Shown in pieces: positions 45,331 to 57,165 of a stretch of DNA of 64,000 nt. The notes under the pieces are model-generated. The model worked only from the letters and a program-made list of their open reading frames with translations, was not told where the DNA came from and searched no databases. Both the position numbers and the translations under genes were made by a program. The stretch comes from Tolypeutes matacus (taxonomy: Eukaryota > Chordata > Mammalia > Cingulata > Chlamyphoridae), in assembly GCA_026826555.1 (NCBI GenBank), contig JAKSZT010054335.1:249097-313096 (forward strand). Reading direction: 5' to 3'. Each line of letters begins with the position of its first letter. The stretch's first letter is position 1.

Positions 45331-46264
45331 AGGCTCCCCAAATAATATACTCAAAACATCCATTGGGTTAAAGAGGAAGTCAGAAGCAAATTAGGAAATA
45401 TCTTGAGGTGAATGAAAATGAAAATACATTATACCATGACTTATGGGATGCAGCGAAGGCAGTGATGAGAGGAAGATTTATAGCTCTAAATGTTTACATG
45501 AAAAAGAAGAAAGATTTCATATGAGACACCTAACCTTAAAACTGGAAGAACTAGGGTGAAAAAGAGTAAGCTAAACCCAAAGTGAGCAGAAGGAAGGTAA
45601 TAACAATGATTAGAGCAGAGATAAATGAAAGAAAAAACAAAAACAAAAAAAACACACAATAGAAATAAACAAAACCAAAAGTTGGTTCTTTGAAAAGACC
45701 AACAATATTGACAAACCTTTAGCTATACTGACAAAGCATAAAGGAGAAAGGACGCAAATAACTAAAAATCACAAATTAAAGGGGGACATTACTACAAACC
45801 CCACTGAAATAAAAAGATCTATAAGAGGATACTGTGAACAACTGTACACCAAAGTAGATAAACTAGATGAAATGGACAAATTCTTAGAAATGCCAAAACT
45901 GCATGCACTGACTCAAGAAGAAATAGAAGATCCCAAGAAACCAATTACCAGTAATGAGATTGAGTAAGTAAGTAAACACCCCCAACAAAAAAGCCCAGGA
46001 AAAGATGGCTTTACAGGAGAATTCTTCCAAACATTCCAAGAAGATTCCAGTTCTGCTCAAACTCTTCCAAAAAAATTGAAGAGGAGGAAAAACTCCCTTA
46101 CTTATTCTACAAGGCCAACATAATGCTTATAACAAAGCCTGATAAAGATATGACAAGAAAAGAAAACTACAGACCAATATGTCCTGGATAGAGATGCAAA
46201 AATCTTCAACAAAATACTAGCAAACTGACTCTAACAGCATATTAAAAGAATTATACTCCATGAT

Positions 46265-46854
46265 TGTTCTGGTTTGTCTTTTGTGGACCCTAGAAAATTA
46301 TGCTCTGAAGCTAACCCATTCCATAGTGCCTGTAAATGCAGTGTAGATGGGGCCTTTGATTAGATCACTTTAGGGTTTTTGATTGGAATACATCAGTGAG
46401 GCATGACCCAGATTGGGTTGCCCTCTTGCCAGGACTTAGATAAACCTAAGAACACACATAGAGAAGGAAGGGACACAGAGAAGGAGCCTGCATGTGTGAG
46501 AGAGAACTCCAGGTTGGCCTACAGCTGTGAAGGACAGAGAAGCCCTGAGGGACTCAAGTAGAGGAGTTCCAGAAAGAATTGCCTGATTGCCCACAGCTGA
46601 GCTTTGGGAGATGGTGAGCCTGGAGGGGAAGACCGGGGACCTTGGCAGAGATCGAACGCCTTCTTGTCTTGCTACCTGGAGGAAACCAGGATCACCAGTG
46701 ACTGACTTTTAGTGAGAAAGCATCTCTGATGGTGCCTTGATTTGGACATTTCATGGCCTCGGACCTGTAAGCTTTTACTCCAAAATAAGTTTCCATTTAA
46801 AAACCAACCCATTTCTGGTATTTTTGCATTGGCAGCCTTTAGCAAACTAATACA
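46265..46854 (+). mobile_element. Solo MaLR-type LTR, sense, inside L1 ORF2
   Basis: 590 bp, TGTTCTGGTTTG to GCAAACTAATACA, with the 5-bp duplication ATGAT/GTGAT (46260-46264 and 46855-46859). L1 ORF2 codons continue directly on the far side (GTGGGATTTATCCTTGATAT). Confidence 0.87.
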
Positions 46855-47884
46855 GTGATCAAGTGGGATTTATCCTTGATATGCAAGGTTGGTGCAACAT
46901 AAGAAAATCAATTAACGTAGTAAACTACATTAACAGAGTAAAGGGGAAAAAACCACATGATCATCTCAATTAATTCAGAGAAGGCATTGACAAAATCCAG
47001 CCCTACTAGGAACATACCCAAAAGAACTGAAAGCAGGGACTCAAACAGATATTTGTACACTGATGGTTTTAACAGCATTATTCATAATTGCCAAAAGATG
47101 GAAGCAACCCAAGTATACATCAACTGACGAATGGCTAAATTGTGGTATATACATGCAATGGAATATTATTCAGCCATAAAAAAAGAATGAAGTCCTGATA
47201 CATGTGACAGGATGGATGAACCTTGAGGACATGTTGAGTGAAATGAGCCAGAAAGAAAAGGACACAAATTATAAAAAACAGACTCATCGAGTTAGAATCT
47301 AGAATATAGGTTACCAGGGGATAGACTGGGATTAGAGAATGGGGAGTTGACGCTTAATTTGTACAGAATTTCTATTTAGGTTGATTGTAAAGGTTTGGAA
47401 ATAGATGCTGGTAACAGTAGCACATTATTGTGAGTGTAGTTAACAGCACTGAATTATGTATGTTAATATGGTTGAAAGGGGGAACTTTTGGGTCATGTAT
47501 GCCACTAGAATGAAAATTAGAAGATAAAATATAGGACTGTACAATACAGTAAACGCTATTGTGGACGATGGACTGTGGCTAATAGTAGAAGTATAACTCT
47601 GTTCTTCCATGAAATATAACAAATGTATGATGCTAATACAGGGTGTTACTAATAGGGTGGTATATGGAAAAATACACCTAACGTAAACTGGACAGTAGTT
47701 AATAATACTATTTTAATAATTTTTCATCAATTGTAACAAAGATACCTACTGTTTAAAAAAAAAATCATTTCAAATCCAAAAAAGTGCTAGCAATTGCAAC
47801 AAATGTTCCACACCAGTGCAAGGTGTTGGTGGTGGGGTAGTGTATGGGAATCCTATATTTTATGCATTACCGGTCTCATAATTT

Positions 47885-48780
47885 CTCTAATAAAGTAATT
47901 AATAGAAATAAGATGGAAGCAACCCAAGTGTCCATCAACCAATGAATGGATAAATTAAACATTATATACATACAGTGGAATATTATTCATCCGAAAAAAA
48001 GGAGCAAAGTACTGGTACATATAACAACATGGATGAACATTGAAGACATCATGTTGAGTAAAATAAGCCAGACACAAAAGGGCAAATAATGTATGACCTC
48101 ACTTACTTGAAGCAATTAAAATAAGGAAACACATTGAATCAAAATCTAGAACATAGGTTACCAGGGGATGGGGTGGGGAGAAGGAATGGGAAATTAAGGC
48201 TTAAAATGTACAGGGCTCCTGTTTGGAATGATGGAAATGTTTCGGTAATGGGTGGCGGTGGTAGGAACACAGCATTGTGAAAGCAGTTAACAGCACTGAA
48301 GTGCATGTCTGAACGTGATTTAAAAAGGGGGAAATGTTAGATTGTATATATGGTAACAGAATAAAATAATATTTTAAGAATCCATGGAACTATACTACAT
48401 AAACAGTGAACTTTAAGTTAAACCATGTACTTTAATTAATAGTACAATTATAGGGAAGCGGCTGTGGCTCAATCAGTAGGGCTCCCGTTTACCATATGGG
48501 AGGCCCCGGGTTCGGTTCCCGGGGCCTCCTGGTGAAGGCAAGCCCGCCCGCACGGCGTGGTTGGCTGACCCAGCGAGCACAAGCAGCAAGGGGGGGATAA
48601 ATGAATAAATAAATAAAATCTTAAAAAAAAAATAGTACAATTATAAAAATACGTTATTAAGTCTTAACAAATGCTCCACACCAATGCAAGGTGGTGGTGG
48701 TGGGGTGGTGTATGGGAATCCTGTATTTTATGCATGATTCTTCTGTAAACCCACAACTTCTCTAATTAAAAATGAAAAGA
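47885..48780 (+). mobile_element. Second L1 3' end, sense
   Basis: GGAAGCAACCCAAGTGTCCA restarts the ORF2 C-terminus just after the previous 3' UTR ended (compare 47100). It proceeds to GGTGGTGTATGGGAATCCTG and an A-rich end. A young SINE is inserted at 48453. Confidence 0.82.
48453..48632 (+). repeat. Young SINE (GGCTGTGGCTCAA subfamily)
   Basis: Near-identical to the copies at 3872 and 55943. The TSD TAGTACAATTATA lies at 48440-48452 and 48633-48645. Confidence 0.94.
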
Positions 48781-49095
48781 TTGAAGTACTGATATATGCT
48801 ATCTTATGTGTGAACCTTGAAAATATTGTATTTAGTGAAACGAGCTAGTCACAAAAGGCCACATATTATGTGATTTCATTTATATGAAATGTCCAAAATA
48901 TGCAAATCCATAGAGACATAATATAGACTAGTGGTTTCCAGGGACTGAAGAGAAGTTGGAAAGGGGAATGAGTTTGGAATTTCTTTTTGCTGTGATGAAA
49001 ATATTCTGAAATTAGATAGTGGTGATGATTGTACAACTGTGTGAATATACTAAAACCCACCATGTGGATTATTTCTCAGTAAATTAAAGAGTAGT
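48780..49095 (+). mobile_element. Third consecutive L1 3' end, sense
   Basis: GAAGTACTGATATATGCTAT and TGTTGAGTG-like words open another ORF2 end. 3' UTR follows (AGTGGTTTCCAGGGACTGAA, GGTGATGATTGTACAACTGT), older than its neighbours. Confidence 0.72.
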
Positions 49096-50584
49096 AGTAT
49101 TAAAGAAAAAGAAACTCTTGATCTGTTTTTCAGAGTAGCTGTGCCATTTTACAGTCCCACCAGAAATGTAAGAAGCGTTCCATTTTGTCAGTCTTTTTGA
49201 TTATAGTCGTTTAGGTAGTTAGTAGTGGCATTCCATTTCCCTAATGACTAATGAGCTGCTTTTCATGTGCGTACCACCCATTTCTCTATTTTCCTTGTTG
49301 AAATGCCTATTGAAATCTTTTGTCCATTTATAATTTATCTTATAGTTATGTTGAAAGAGTTTTTAATCTCTTCTGCATATAAATCTATTATCAGGTATAT
49401 GATTTGCAGATATTTTCTCCTGGTCTGTGGCTTCTCTTTTCATTTCCTTAATTGTATCCTCTGAAAAACAAATGTTAAATTTTCATGGTAACCCATTTTA
49501 TCAAGTTTTTCCTGCATGTATCTAGCATTTAGTGTCATGTCTAAGACACCTTTGCCTAAATCCAAGGTCATAAAGATTTTCTCAGGTTTTCTTATAGGTG
49601 TTTTGTAGTTTTAGCTTGTATATTTAGATGTATGTTCTCAATGGAGTATATTTTGCCTGATCATTCCTGTACCATTTGAAAAAACTACCCTTATTGAATT
49701 ACTTGCCACTTTGTAGACAATCAATTAAATATAACTATGTAGGCTCACCACCCCCAGATGCTCTGTCATCTATTTGCTTGTTGGTTTTGCGCATTGTTTT
49801 CTGCTTGTTGTCTGCTCCTTGTTGCTTTTTTAAAAATATTGAGTCTTCAATTAGTGAACATGGTATATTTCTCAGTTAGTTTAGCTCTTCTTTAATTTCT
49901 TTCAGTACCATTTTGTTGATTTTAGTGACAGTTCTTATACTTAATTTTATTTGTAAGTATTCTCTTTGTTATTATGAGTGGCATTGTTTTCTTAATTTCT
50001 TTTTCACAGTATTTGTTGCTAGTATATATATTAATATGATTGGTTTTTGCATTTTGATGTTATGCCATACCACCTTGCTATACTCACTTATTATGCCTAG
50101 TTGTTGTGGACTTTTTGGTGTTTTTTGTTGTTGTTGTTGTTTTTTTGTAGATTCCTGAGAACTGTCTACATACAAGATCATGTCGTCTGTAAATACAATT
50201 TTCCTTTTTTTTTCACTTTTGTTTTTTTTAGTTTATTGTACTCTTTAGAAATTCTAATATACTTCTGGCAGTGGACAGCTGGTCCTGATTCTAGCAGGAA
50301 AACATATTTTAGGAATTATGTGTGATGTTGGTTGTAGGTTTTTTCTTTGTTTTGTTTTGTAGATTCTATCAGATTGGGGAAGTTCTTTTCTATTTCTGGT
50401 TTATTTGGAGTATTTTACCTTGAATAGAGGTTGCAGTTTGTCAGGTGCTTTTTCACTCAATAGGAATGACCATATAATTTGCATCCTTTATTCTATTATT
50501 ATTATATATTACATTAATTGATTATTGGATGTTAAATTGACCTTACATTCTTGGGATAAATGTCCTATAATCCTTTATTTATTT

Positions 50585-50834
50585 TTTTCTTTTTTGCATT
50601 TTAAAAAACAATTTATTGAAATATATCATTCATACATGAACATACATAAACAATAAGTGTTTAGTAAACATTATGAACTTAAAAAACAAACATGCATAAC
50701 ATCATACATCACCCCAACACTAATACTTTGCATTGTTGTGAAACATTTGTTAACACATTATGAAATGTGAAATTATGAAAGAGTATCATCAAAGTATTAC
50801 CACTAACTATAGTCCATATCTTATTCCCCTATAC
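50585..50834 (-). mobile_element. L1 3' UTR fragment, antisense
   Basis: TTTATTGAAATATATCATTC, then CACCCCAACACTAATACTTT and GTTGTGAAACATTTGTTAAC, the reverse of UTR words such as those at 47800-47840. Confidence 0.72.
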
Positions 50835-51349
50835 TTTTTTTTTTTTTTTTTTAAGATTTATTGATTTATTTATTTACTTTTATCCATTTTTACCCCACCC
50901 GCCTATCCCCACTCCCTTTTTGCTGTTTTTGTGTCCATTCACTGGGCATTTCTCTTTGTGTTTCCTGCCCTCTCTTCTCATCCTTCTCCTCCTGTCTTCA
51001 CCGGGATTCGATTCTGAGAACCTCTGATGTGGGAGGGAGGCATCCTACCGCCTATGCCACCTTAGTTCCTGTTTTTTTAGCACATCTCATCTTGGTTCTC
51101 CCTTGTATCATTCTCCTGTTACGTCATCATCTTGCTGTGTGGTTCAGTGGGGGCTGATGGCACACCTTCGTGCGGGGCCTGGGGGGCTCACCCGCTTGCG
51201 GGTCCTGGCGGCATACCTGCTTGTGAGGCCTGGTGACCCACGCGCCTTATATATTATTCTTTATTTTTACCGGGAGGTCCCAGGAATCAAACCCAGGTCC
51301 CTCCATATGTGAGACGGACGCCCAACCATTTGAGCCACATCTGCCGCTC
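50835..51349 (-). repeat. Long composite SINE, antisense
   Basis: T-run, reversed body, a reversed head at about 51000-51070, a GC-rich segment (about 51150-51245) and a second reversed head at 51270-51349. Counterpart of the sense copy at 13513-13957. Confidence 0.85.
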
Positions 51350-51500
51350 ACTGGATTCTCTTTGTTAATATTGTCTTGCATCTGTGTTCATGAAAGATAT
51401 TGTTGTATAGTTTTTTTTTTAATTCAGTTTTATTGAGATACAGTCACATACCATACAATCTATCCAAAGTGCTGTGTAGTTTTCAAATTATTATCTAGCT

Positions 51501-51897
51501 GGGAAGTGGATGTGGCTCAAGTAATTGGGCTCCTGTCTACCATATGAGAGGTCCTGGGTTCGATTCCCAGGGCCTCCTAGTGAAGGCAAAAGCAGTCCTG
51601 TGCGTAGAGCTGGCAGGCCGTGCGGGGGAGCCGGCGCAACAAAAAAGAGACACAGAGGAAAAAGACCATGAGAGACACAACAAACCAGGGAACTGAGGTG
51701 GCTCAAGTAATTGAGTGCCTCTCTTCCATGTTGGAACGTCCCAGGATCGGTTCCCAGTACCTCCTAAAGAAAAGACGAGACGAGAAGACAAGTGGATACA
51801 CAAGAACGTGCAGGGGAATCACACAGAAAGCAGACAGCGAGTGCAAGTGGCAAGGGTGGGGGGAATAAATAAAAATAAAATAAATCTTTTAAAAAAA
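51501..51897 (+). repeat. Composite SINE with two tRNA-like heads
   Basis: Heads at 51501-51580 and about 51690-51765, joined by CACAACAAACCAGGGAACTG. The body ends (AATAAA)n and poly-A. Confidence 0.87.
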
Positions 51898-52046
51898 TTA
51901 TCGATTTCTTTTTCAATTCCACTTCCCTGAAATGATTGCTTTTGACAATTTTGCCCAGTTTTATAGTTTGTGAAGCAAAATCACCTACTCCTTCCCACCT
52001 CTATTACCAGAAGTCCCTCTGCAGTGGTTTTGAATAGATTTGTTTT

Positions 52047-52197
52047 TGTTGTTGTTGTTGTTGTTGTTGTTTAGTTAGGTCAGTAAAAAGAATTTATTGG
52101 GAAATGGGGGGAAAAAATAGAGCTCGCTGAGAAATGGGAGAGAAGGATGGAAATACACACAGAGATTTGGTGCGGGCTCCTTTAGGCAGAGAGAGCC
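52047..52197 (-). mobile_element. Retroposed fragment of unknown origin with (CAA)n tail and AATAAA signal
   Basis: On the - strand it reads to CCCAATAAATTCTTTTTACT, then a short spacer and a (CAA)n tail (the (TTG)n run at about 52046-52070 on +). The flank TAGATTTGTTTTT is present on both sides (about 52036-52048 and 52199-52211). The hexamer at a transcript-like 3' end suggests retroposition of a polyadenylated RNA, possibly LTR-derived. I do not recognise the source. Confidence 0.55.
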
Positions 52198-52233
52198 TAG
52201 ATTTGTTTTTAACCTTAATAAAAACTGTAGGCT

Positions 52234-52548
52234 GGGAAGCGGGTTTGGCTCAAGCAGTTGGGCCCCTGCCTACCACACGGGAGGTCCCAGGTTTGGTTCC
52301 CAGTGCCTCCTAAAGAAGACCAGCAAGACAGCATGCTGGCACTCCAAGCTGACAGAACAAGAAGACACAATGAGAAAACACAACGAGAAACACAACAAAC
52401 ACAGAGCAGATGTGGCTGAAGTGATTAGGCACTTCCCTCCCACATGGGAGGTTCCGAGTTAGGTTCCCAGGGCCTCCTAAGAAGAAGGCGAGCAGACAGC
52501 GAGCGCAAACAACAAAACAAGAAGGGGATAAATAAACTCTTTAAAAGA
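52234..52548 (+). repeat. Composite SINE with two tRNA-like heads
   Basis: Heads at 52234-52312 and about 52402-52480, joined by AACACAACGAGAAACACAAC. AAAACTGT is duplicated at the ends. It lies 185 nt upstream of a MAP4 exon. Confidence 0.87.
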
Positions 52549-52550
52549 AA

Positions 52551-52732
52551 AACTGTGTGCTTCCAATACTTTATCTCTTAGTTAAAAATATATATATATA
52601 GTTTTTCCTAAAAATTCTATCTAGATATGATAGCATTATATTGTACTTGATATAATAATTCATAGGAACTCAGCTCTCGTGGGGAGAAAACAATGGTATC
52701 TTGTAACTTGTGTTTCATGTTTCTATTTTAAG
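52551..52732 (+). other. MAP4: MAP4 intron flank of the second visible exon
   Basis: Unique sequence with a (TA)n run at about 52588-52600, ending in TTCTATTTTAAG. Confidence 0.65.
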
Positions 52733-52855
52733 GGTCTCCAACTGAATTCCTAGAAGAGAAAATGGCCTACAAGGAATATCTGAATAGGCAGAGCTGGCCA
52801 GAAGATGCAAACTTTTGCTTCCAACCTGAACAAGCAGTGCAGCCTATCCAAACTG
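52733..52855 (+). CDS. MAP4: MAP4 internal coding exon ([12 protein letters not shown] segment)
   Basis: This 123-nt exon encodes the next part of the MAP4 projection region. The acceptor is TTTTAAG ending at 52732, with a T-rich tract, and the donor GTAAGC begins at 52856. The first two bases (GG) complete the Gly codon opened by the exon ending at 8498. The frame then reads [15 protein letters not shown], continues with [14 protein letters not shown], and ends Ile-Gln-Thr plus one base. These blocks match mammalian MAP4 as I remember it ([15 protein letters not shown] and [13 protein letters not shown]), with scattered substitutions typical of this fast-evolving acidic region. There are no stops or frameshifts. 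The exon is symmetric (phase 1-1), so it could be skipped without breaking the frame. SINEs and retroposed pieces lie within 200 nt upstream, but none touches the splice sites. Confidence 0.95.
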
Positions 52856-53164
52856 GTAAGCACAGTCTTGTCTGAGACTGCTGAATATGAGCACTGACTT
52901 AAACATGAAAAAGCCACAATAACCACGCAAATAAAACTTTTTAGCCTAAATATAGCTAATAGAGCACAAAGAAGGTATAATTATTTCTTTTGAGCGTTTA
53001 GTTGACCTTTTCTCGTCTCCACCTATTCTTCTGAGTTGCTTGATGCCGTCTAGTTCTCTCTCCTTCAAAACTTGTTTTTAATAATGTGAGTTTCATATAT
53101 ATAGAGAGAAGGATAAATGATCAACAGTACCTTACAATCTTAATTCTTCCAGAAGGAATTATTA

Positions 53165-53400
53165 CAGTAATAGTAGCATCATTTATTCAGAGCCTGTGGT
53201 GCAAAGCACAGCGTTAGCGCCTTTAAATACATATTATTAACTTTGTTTCTTACCTAACTCTGCAAAATACATATTTTTATCTACATTTGATGAAGGAGAA
53301 AACTGAGATTCATCCCGAAGTTTATGCACAGTATGTATGTGCCATAATTCAGATTTGAATCCATATGTTTTCATTTCACATGCTAGGTATTGGGTTTTTT
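53165..53400 (+). repeat. MIR SINE, sense
   Basis: AATAGTAGCATCATTTATTC, GAAGGAGAAAACTGAGATTC and GATTTGAATCCATATG follow the MIR core in order. Ancient and diverged. Confidence 0.7.
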
Positions 53401-55023
53401 TTCCTGCTACCTATCAAGGGATAAAATACAGTGAAATTTAGGAAATCAATACCAAATAGAAATCCTAGTGGACATAAAAGGAACAGGAAGATTCAACAAC
53501 ATCTCCTTAAGGAAAAGGCAAAGTTTCTTAAAATTAAACATACTGGGAAAATGAAGTGGGAAAATGGTGGAGTAGGAAGCTCTAGGAATTATACCCTCCA
53601 CCAAAACAACAATAAACTGACAGGAAATGTTTGCATCAACTGTGATGAAACTCTGCTGTCTGCTGGGATAATGTGCAGCACCCAGGAAAGAGCTGGAAGA
53701 AGAGACTGGTAAATGTGGTATATCAGTGAATTTTTCCATTTGTGCAGCTCCTATTATACCCCATTCCTCATCCCCCAATCATGTGGCATGTACCATGAGG
53801 GACTGCAGCCCAGGCTCTTACTGCAGCTTGCTGGTGCCAGGGTGATCTATTAGGACCTAGTTCTCCCAAAACCTGGGGTGTGTCTTCTGATCGCTGATCA
53901 CTACTTTGGGTCAGATACAACAGATCACTGGGGGAAGGTGGGGGGAGGTCTCTTAGGGCAGCCACTATTCTAATGCCCCTCAGGAAAAGTTGACAACGGG
54001 CGTACCTATTTTTTCTTCCTATTTCCCATTAGAATGCAAAATTAGTTGAAAAAGTCACAAATTGACAAATTGACAGCTCCAGCCCTCAACAACAATTAAA
54101 AAAATAAACCTATCACTCTAAGAGGAGTAGGAAAGCTGGATTTCCAGAGTTATAACAACATAGTTCTCAGAATGTCCAGTTTTCAAGAATAAATTGCCAA
54201 ACATATAAAGGAACAATAAAGTATGGCCCATTTACAGAAAAGAAAAATAATTTGCCAAATGCTGTACCCTGAAGAAGCTCATACATTGGAACTATTAGTT
54301 AAAGACTTTAAATCACCAGTCTTAAATACATGCAATGACCTAAATGAATCCACATGTAAAGAACTAAAAGAAAATAGGAAAATGTTGTCTGACTAAATTA
54401 AAGAGATGGAAATTATTATAAGGAACCAAACAAATTTTGGAGCTGCAAAGTATAGTAATTGAAATGAAAAACTCATTAGATGCTTTCAACAGCAGATTTG
54501 AACAGGCAGAAGAAAGAATCAGTTAACTTAAAGATGAAACAATTGAAATTATCCAATATAAGGAGCAGAATAGTAAAATGAACACAGCCGGAGGGACCTG
54601 TGGGACACCATGAAGCATACCAATACATGTATCACTGGAGGTCCAAAAGGACAAGAAAGAAAGAGACAAGAAAGTATTTGAAGAAATAATTGCTGAAAAC
54701 TTCCCAAATCACATGAAAGATCTGAATATAAACATCTAGGAACCTCGACAAACTCTAGGCAGAGTAGACTGTAAGAGATATACACCAAGACACATTATAG
54801 TGAAATTGTTAAAATCCAAAGACTAGGGGCAGGTTTTGAAAGCAGCAAGAGAGGAGTGACTTGTCACGTACAAGGAATCCCCAATAAGAACAACAGTGGA
54901 TTTCTCACCAGAAACGATGGAAGCCAGAAAACACTGGGATGATGTATTTAAAGTCCTTCAAGAAAAAAACTGTCAACCAAGAATTCTATATTTGATAAAA
55001 TCACCTTTCAAAAATTAAGGAGA

Positions 55024-55210
55024 GGGAAGCGGCTGTGGCTCAATCGGTGAGGCTCCCATTTACCATGTGGGAGGCCCCGGGTTCGGTTCCCGGGGCCTCC
55101 TGGTGAAGGCAGGCCCGCCCGCATGGCGTGGTTGGCTGACCCAGCGAGCACAAGCAGCAAGGGGGAGATAAATGAATGAATAAATAAAATCTTTAGGAAA
55201 AAAAAAAAAA
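55024..55210 (+). repeat. Young SINE (GGCTGTGGCTCAA subfamily)
   Basis: The TSD AAAAATTAAGGAGA-like sequence lies at 55010-55023 and after the tail. One substitution makes the tail run AATGAATGAATAAATAAA. Confidence 0.93.
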
Positions 55211-55942
55211 AAAAATTAAGGAGAAATTAAGACATTAACAAGTGAAAAAAAAAAAAAAAGATTTCTTTACCAAAACACTTGTCCTACCAGAAATGCTAAA
55301 GAGAGTCCTTCAACCTGAAATAATAGGATACTAGACAGTAACAAATAAAGAACATTGGTACAGGAAATAACATAGGTAAATATAAAATCCTAAATTATTG
55401 CACTTTTGGTTTGTAACGGCTTTTTTTCCTATATAGGACTTAACAGGCAAAATGTGTAATATAACATTTTTTAAGTATGTTAATGAGCATACAGTGTATA
55501 AAGATGTAATCCGAACCAATAACAATAAAGGAGAAAGAATGGAGATATATAGGAGTAGATAGATTGTATATCAGTGAAGCTAGGTTGGCCCTGCTTGAAG
55601 TAAATTTTTATTGGGTTAAGATATTAATTGTAATTTCAAAGGTAACCACTAAGAAAATAACTTAAAAATACAGAGAAAATAAAGAAGAAGGGTATCAAAA
55701 TGATATACTACAAAAAAGCCACTAATAAAAGAAAAGGCAGGAATGGAATAATTGAGGAACAAAAAGCACACAAGAAATTCAGAAAACCAATAGCTAATTG
55801 GCAGAAGTAAACCCTTCTCATATACTACCTTCCTTGTGAAATGGGTTAAACTTCTCTATTAAAATGCAACGATTGATACATTGGATTGGAAAAAAAAAAA
55901 AGCATGACCCATCTATGTGCTGACTACAAGAGACTCACTTTT

Positions 55943-56130
55943 GGGAAGCGGCTGTGGCTCAATCAGTGGGGCTCCCGTTTACCATATGGGAGGCCCCGGG
56001 TTCGGTTCCCGGGGCCTCCTGGTGAGGGCAGGCCCGCCCGCACGGCATGGTTGGCTGACCCAGCGAGCACAAGCAGCAAGGGGGGGATAAATGAATAAAT
56101 AAATAAAATCTTTAAAAAAAAAAAAAAAAA
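55943..56130 (+). repeat. Young SINE (GGCTGTGGCTCAA subfamily)
   Basis: The TSD GAGACTCACTTT lies at 55930-55942 and 56131-56142. The antisense 114-codon frame here is a SINE artefact. Confidence 0.94.
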
Positions 56131-56162
56131 GAGACTCACTTTAGGTACAAAGACACAAAGAG

Positions 56163-56254
56163 GGAAACGGATGTGGCTCAAGAGGTTCGGCGTCCGTCTA
56201 CCATATGGAGCAACTGGGGTTCGATCCCCGGTACCTCCCGGTAAAAAAAAAAAA
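56163..56254 (+). repeat. Short SINE (CGGATGTGGCTCAAGAGGTT class)
   Basis: The 15-bp TSD CAAAGACACAAAGAG lies at 56148-56162 and 56255-56269. It ends CTCCCGGT and poly-A. Confidence 0.94.
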
Positions 56255-56927
56255 CAAAGACACAAAGAGGTTGGAAGTAAAAGGGTGGAAAAAGATATTC
56301 TATACAAACAGTAATGAAATGAGAGTTGGAGTAGCTATATTATTGTCAGACAAAATAGACTTTTAAAAAAAGTGACAAAAAAGGATGTTAGTTTAATCCA
56401 ACAAGAAGTCATGAGTATAAACATATGCACCTCACAGCAGAGCCCCAAAATGTATGAAACAAAAATTGACAGAATTAAAAGGAGAAATAGATAATTCTAC
56501 AGTAATAGTTGGAGACTTCAATACACCACTTTTAATAATTGATAGAACATCTAAACAGAAGATCAATAAAGAAAGAAAAGTCTTGAACAACACTATTAAT
56601 CAGTTAAGAGCTCGTGAACATATATACTACGCTCTGCTTAACAATAGCACGTAAACATTCTTCTCAAGTACACATGGAACATTTTCCAGGTTAGATCATA
56701 GGGTAGGTCACAAATCAAATCTTAATAAATTTAAAAATATTGAAATCATATGAAATGCCATCACAGACCCAGTGGAATAAGGCTAGAAATCAATAAGAAA
56801 ACAAAAATGGGAAAATTCACAAATATATGAAAATTTAAACAGCACACTAGTAAGCAGCCAATGAGTAAAAGGAGAAATCACAAGGCAAATTAGGAAATAT
56901 CTTGATGAGCAAAAACACATCATACCA

Positions 56928-57165
56928 TGGGAGGGGATGTGGCTCAAGAGATTGAGTGCCTGCCTCCCACATGTGAGATCCCAGGTTCAGTTCTCAGTGC
57001 CTCCTGGAAAAAAAAAACAAAACAAAACAACAACAACAAAAAAAACAAGCAAATCAAATGAAGAAACCAACTCAGGGAAGCCTATGTGGCTCAGTGGTTG
57101 AGCACCAGCTTCCCACATACAAGTTCCCGAGTTCAGCCCCTAGTACCTCAAAAAAAAAATTTTTT
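56928..57165 (+). repeat. Dimeric SINE (two tRNA-head monomers)
   Basis: Monomers at 56928-57008 and about 57075-57150. The linker is (AAAAC)n-type sequence ending AAACCAACTCAGGGAAGC. ATACCA on both sides fits one TSD. Confidence 0.85.

Larger units (their letters stand above)
41897..47880 (+). mobile_element. Near-full-length degenerate L1, sense, with many nested insertions
   Basis: Starts with a 5' UTR-like GGGAAGATGGTGGAGTTGGT (41908), parallel to 53560. An ORF1 end is recognisable near 43040-43230, the inter-ORF region near 43250-43640, then ORF2 from about 43650. ORF2 is interrupted by SINEs, an antisense L1 piece and an LTR. Near 46998 it jumps from the RT domain to the C-terminus, showing an internal deletion. 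The 3' UTR runs to about 47880. Stops and frameshifts are throughout; no ORF is intact. Confidence 0.8.
49110..51480 (-). mobile_element. L1 ORF2 in antisense, interrupted
   Basis: Reversed ORF2 from the C-terminus (CATTTTACAGTCCCACCAGA near 49144) through the RT domain (TACATTCTTGGGATAAATGT near 50545, then GGATTCTCTTTGTTAATATT near 51352). The interruptions are a reversed L1 3' UTR (50585-50834), a composite SINE (50835-51349) and a second short L1 3' end (51410-51480). Confidence 0.82.

Noticed and set aside
55963..56307. 114-codon antisense frame, and similar frames at 2701-2935, 3888-4109, 16242-16481 and 28296-28526
   Set aside because: All are the reverse reading of the same young SINE body, repeated wherever that SINE occurs.
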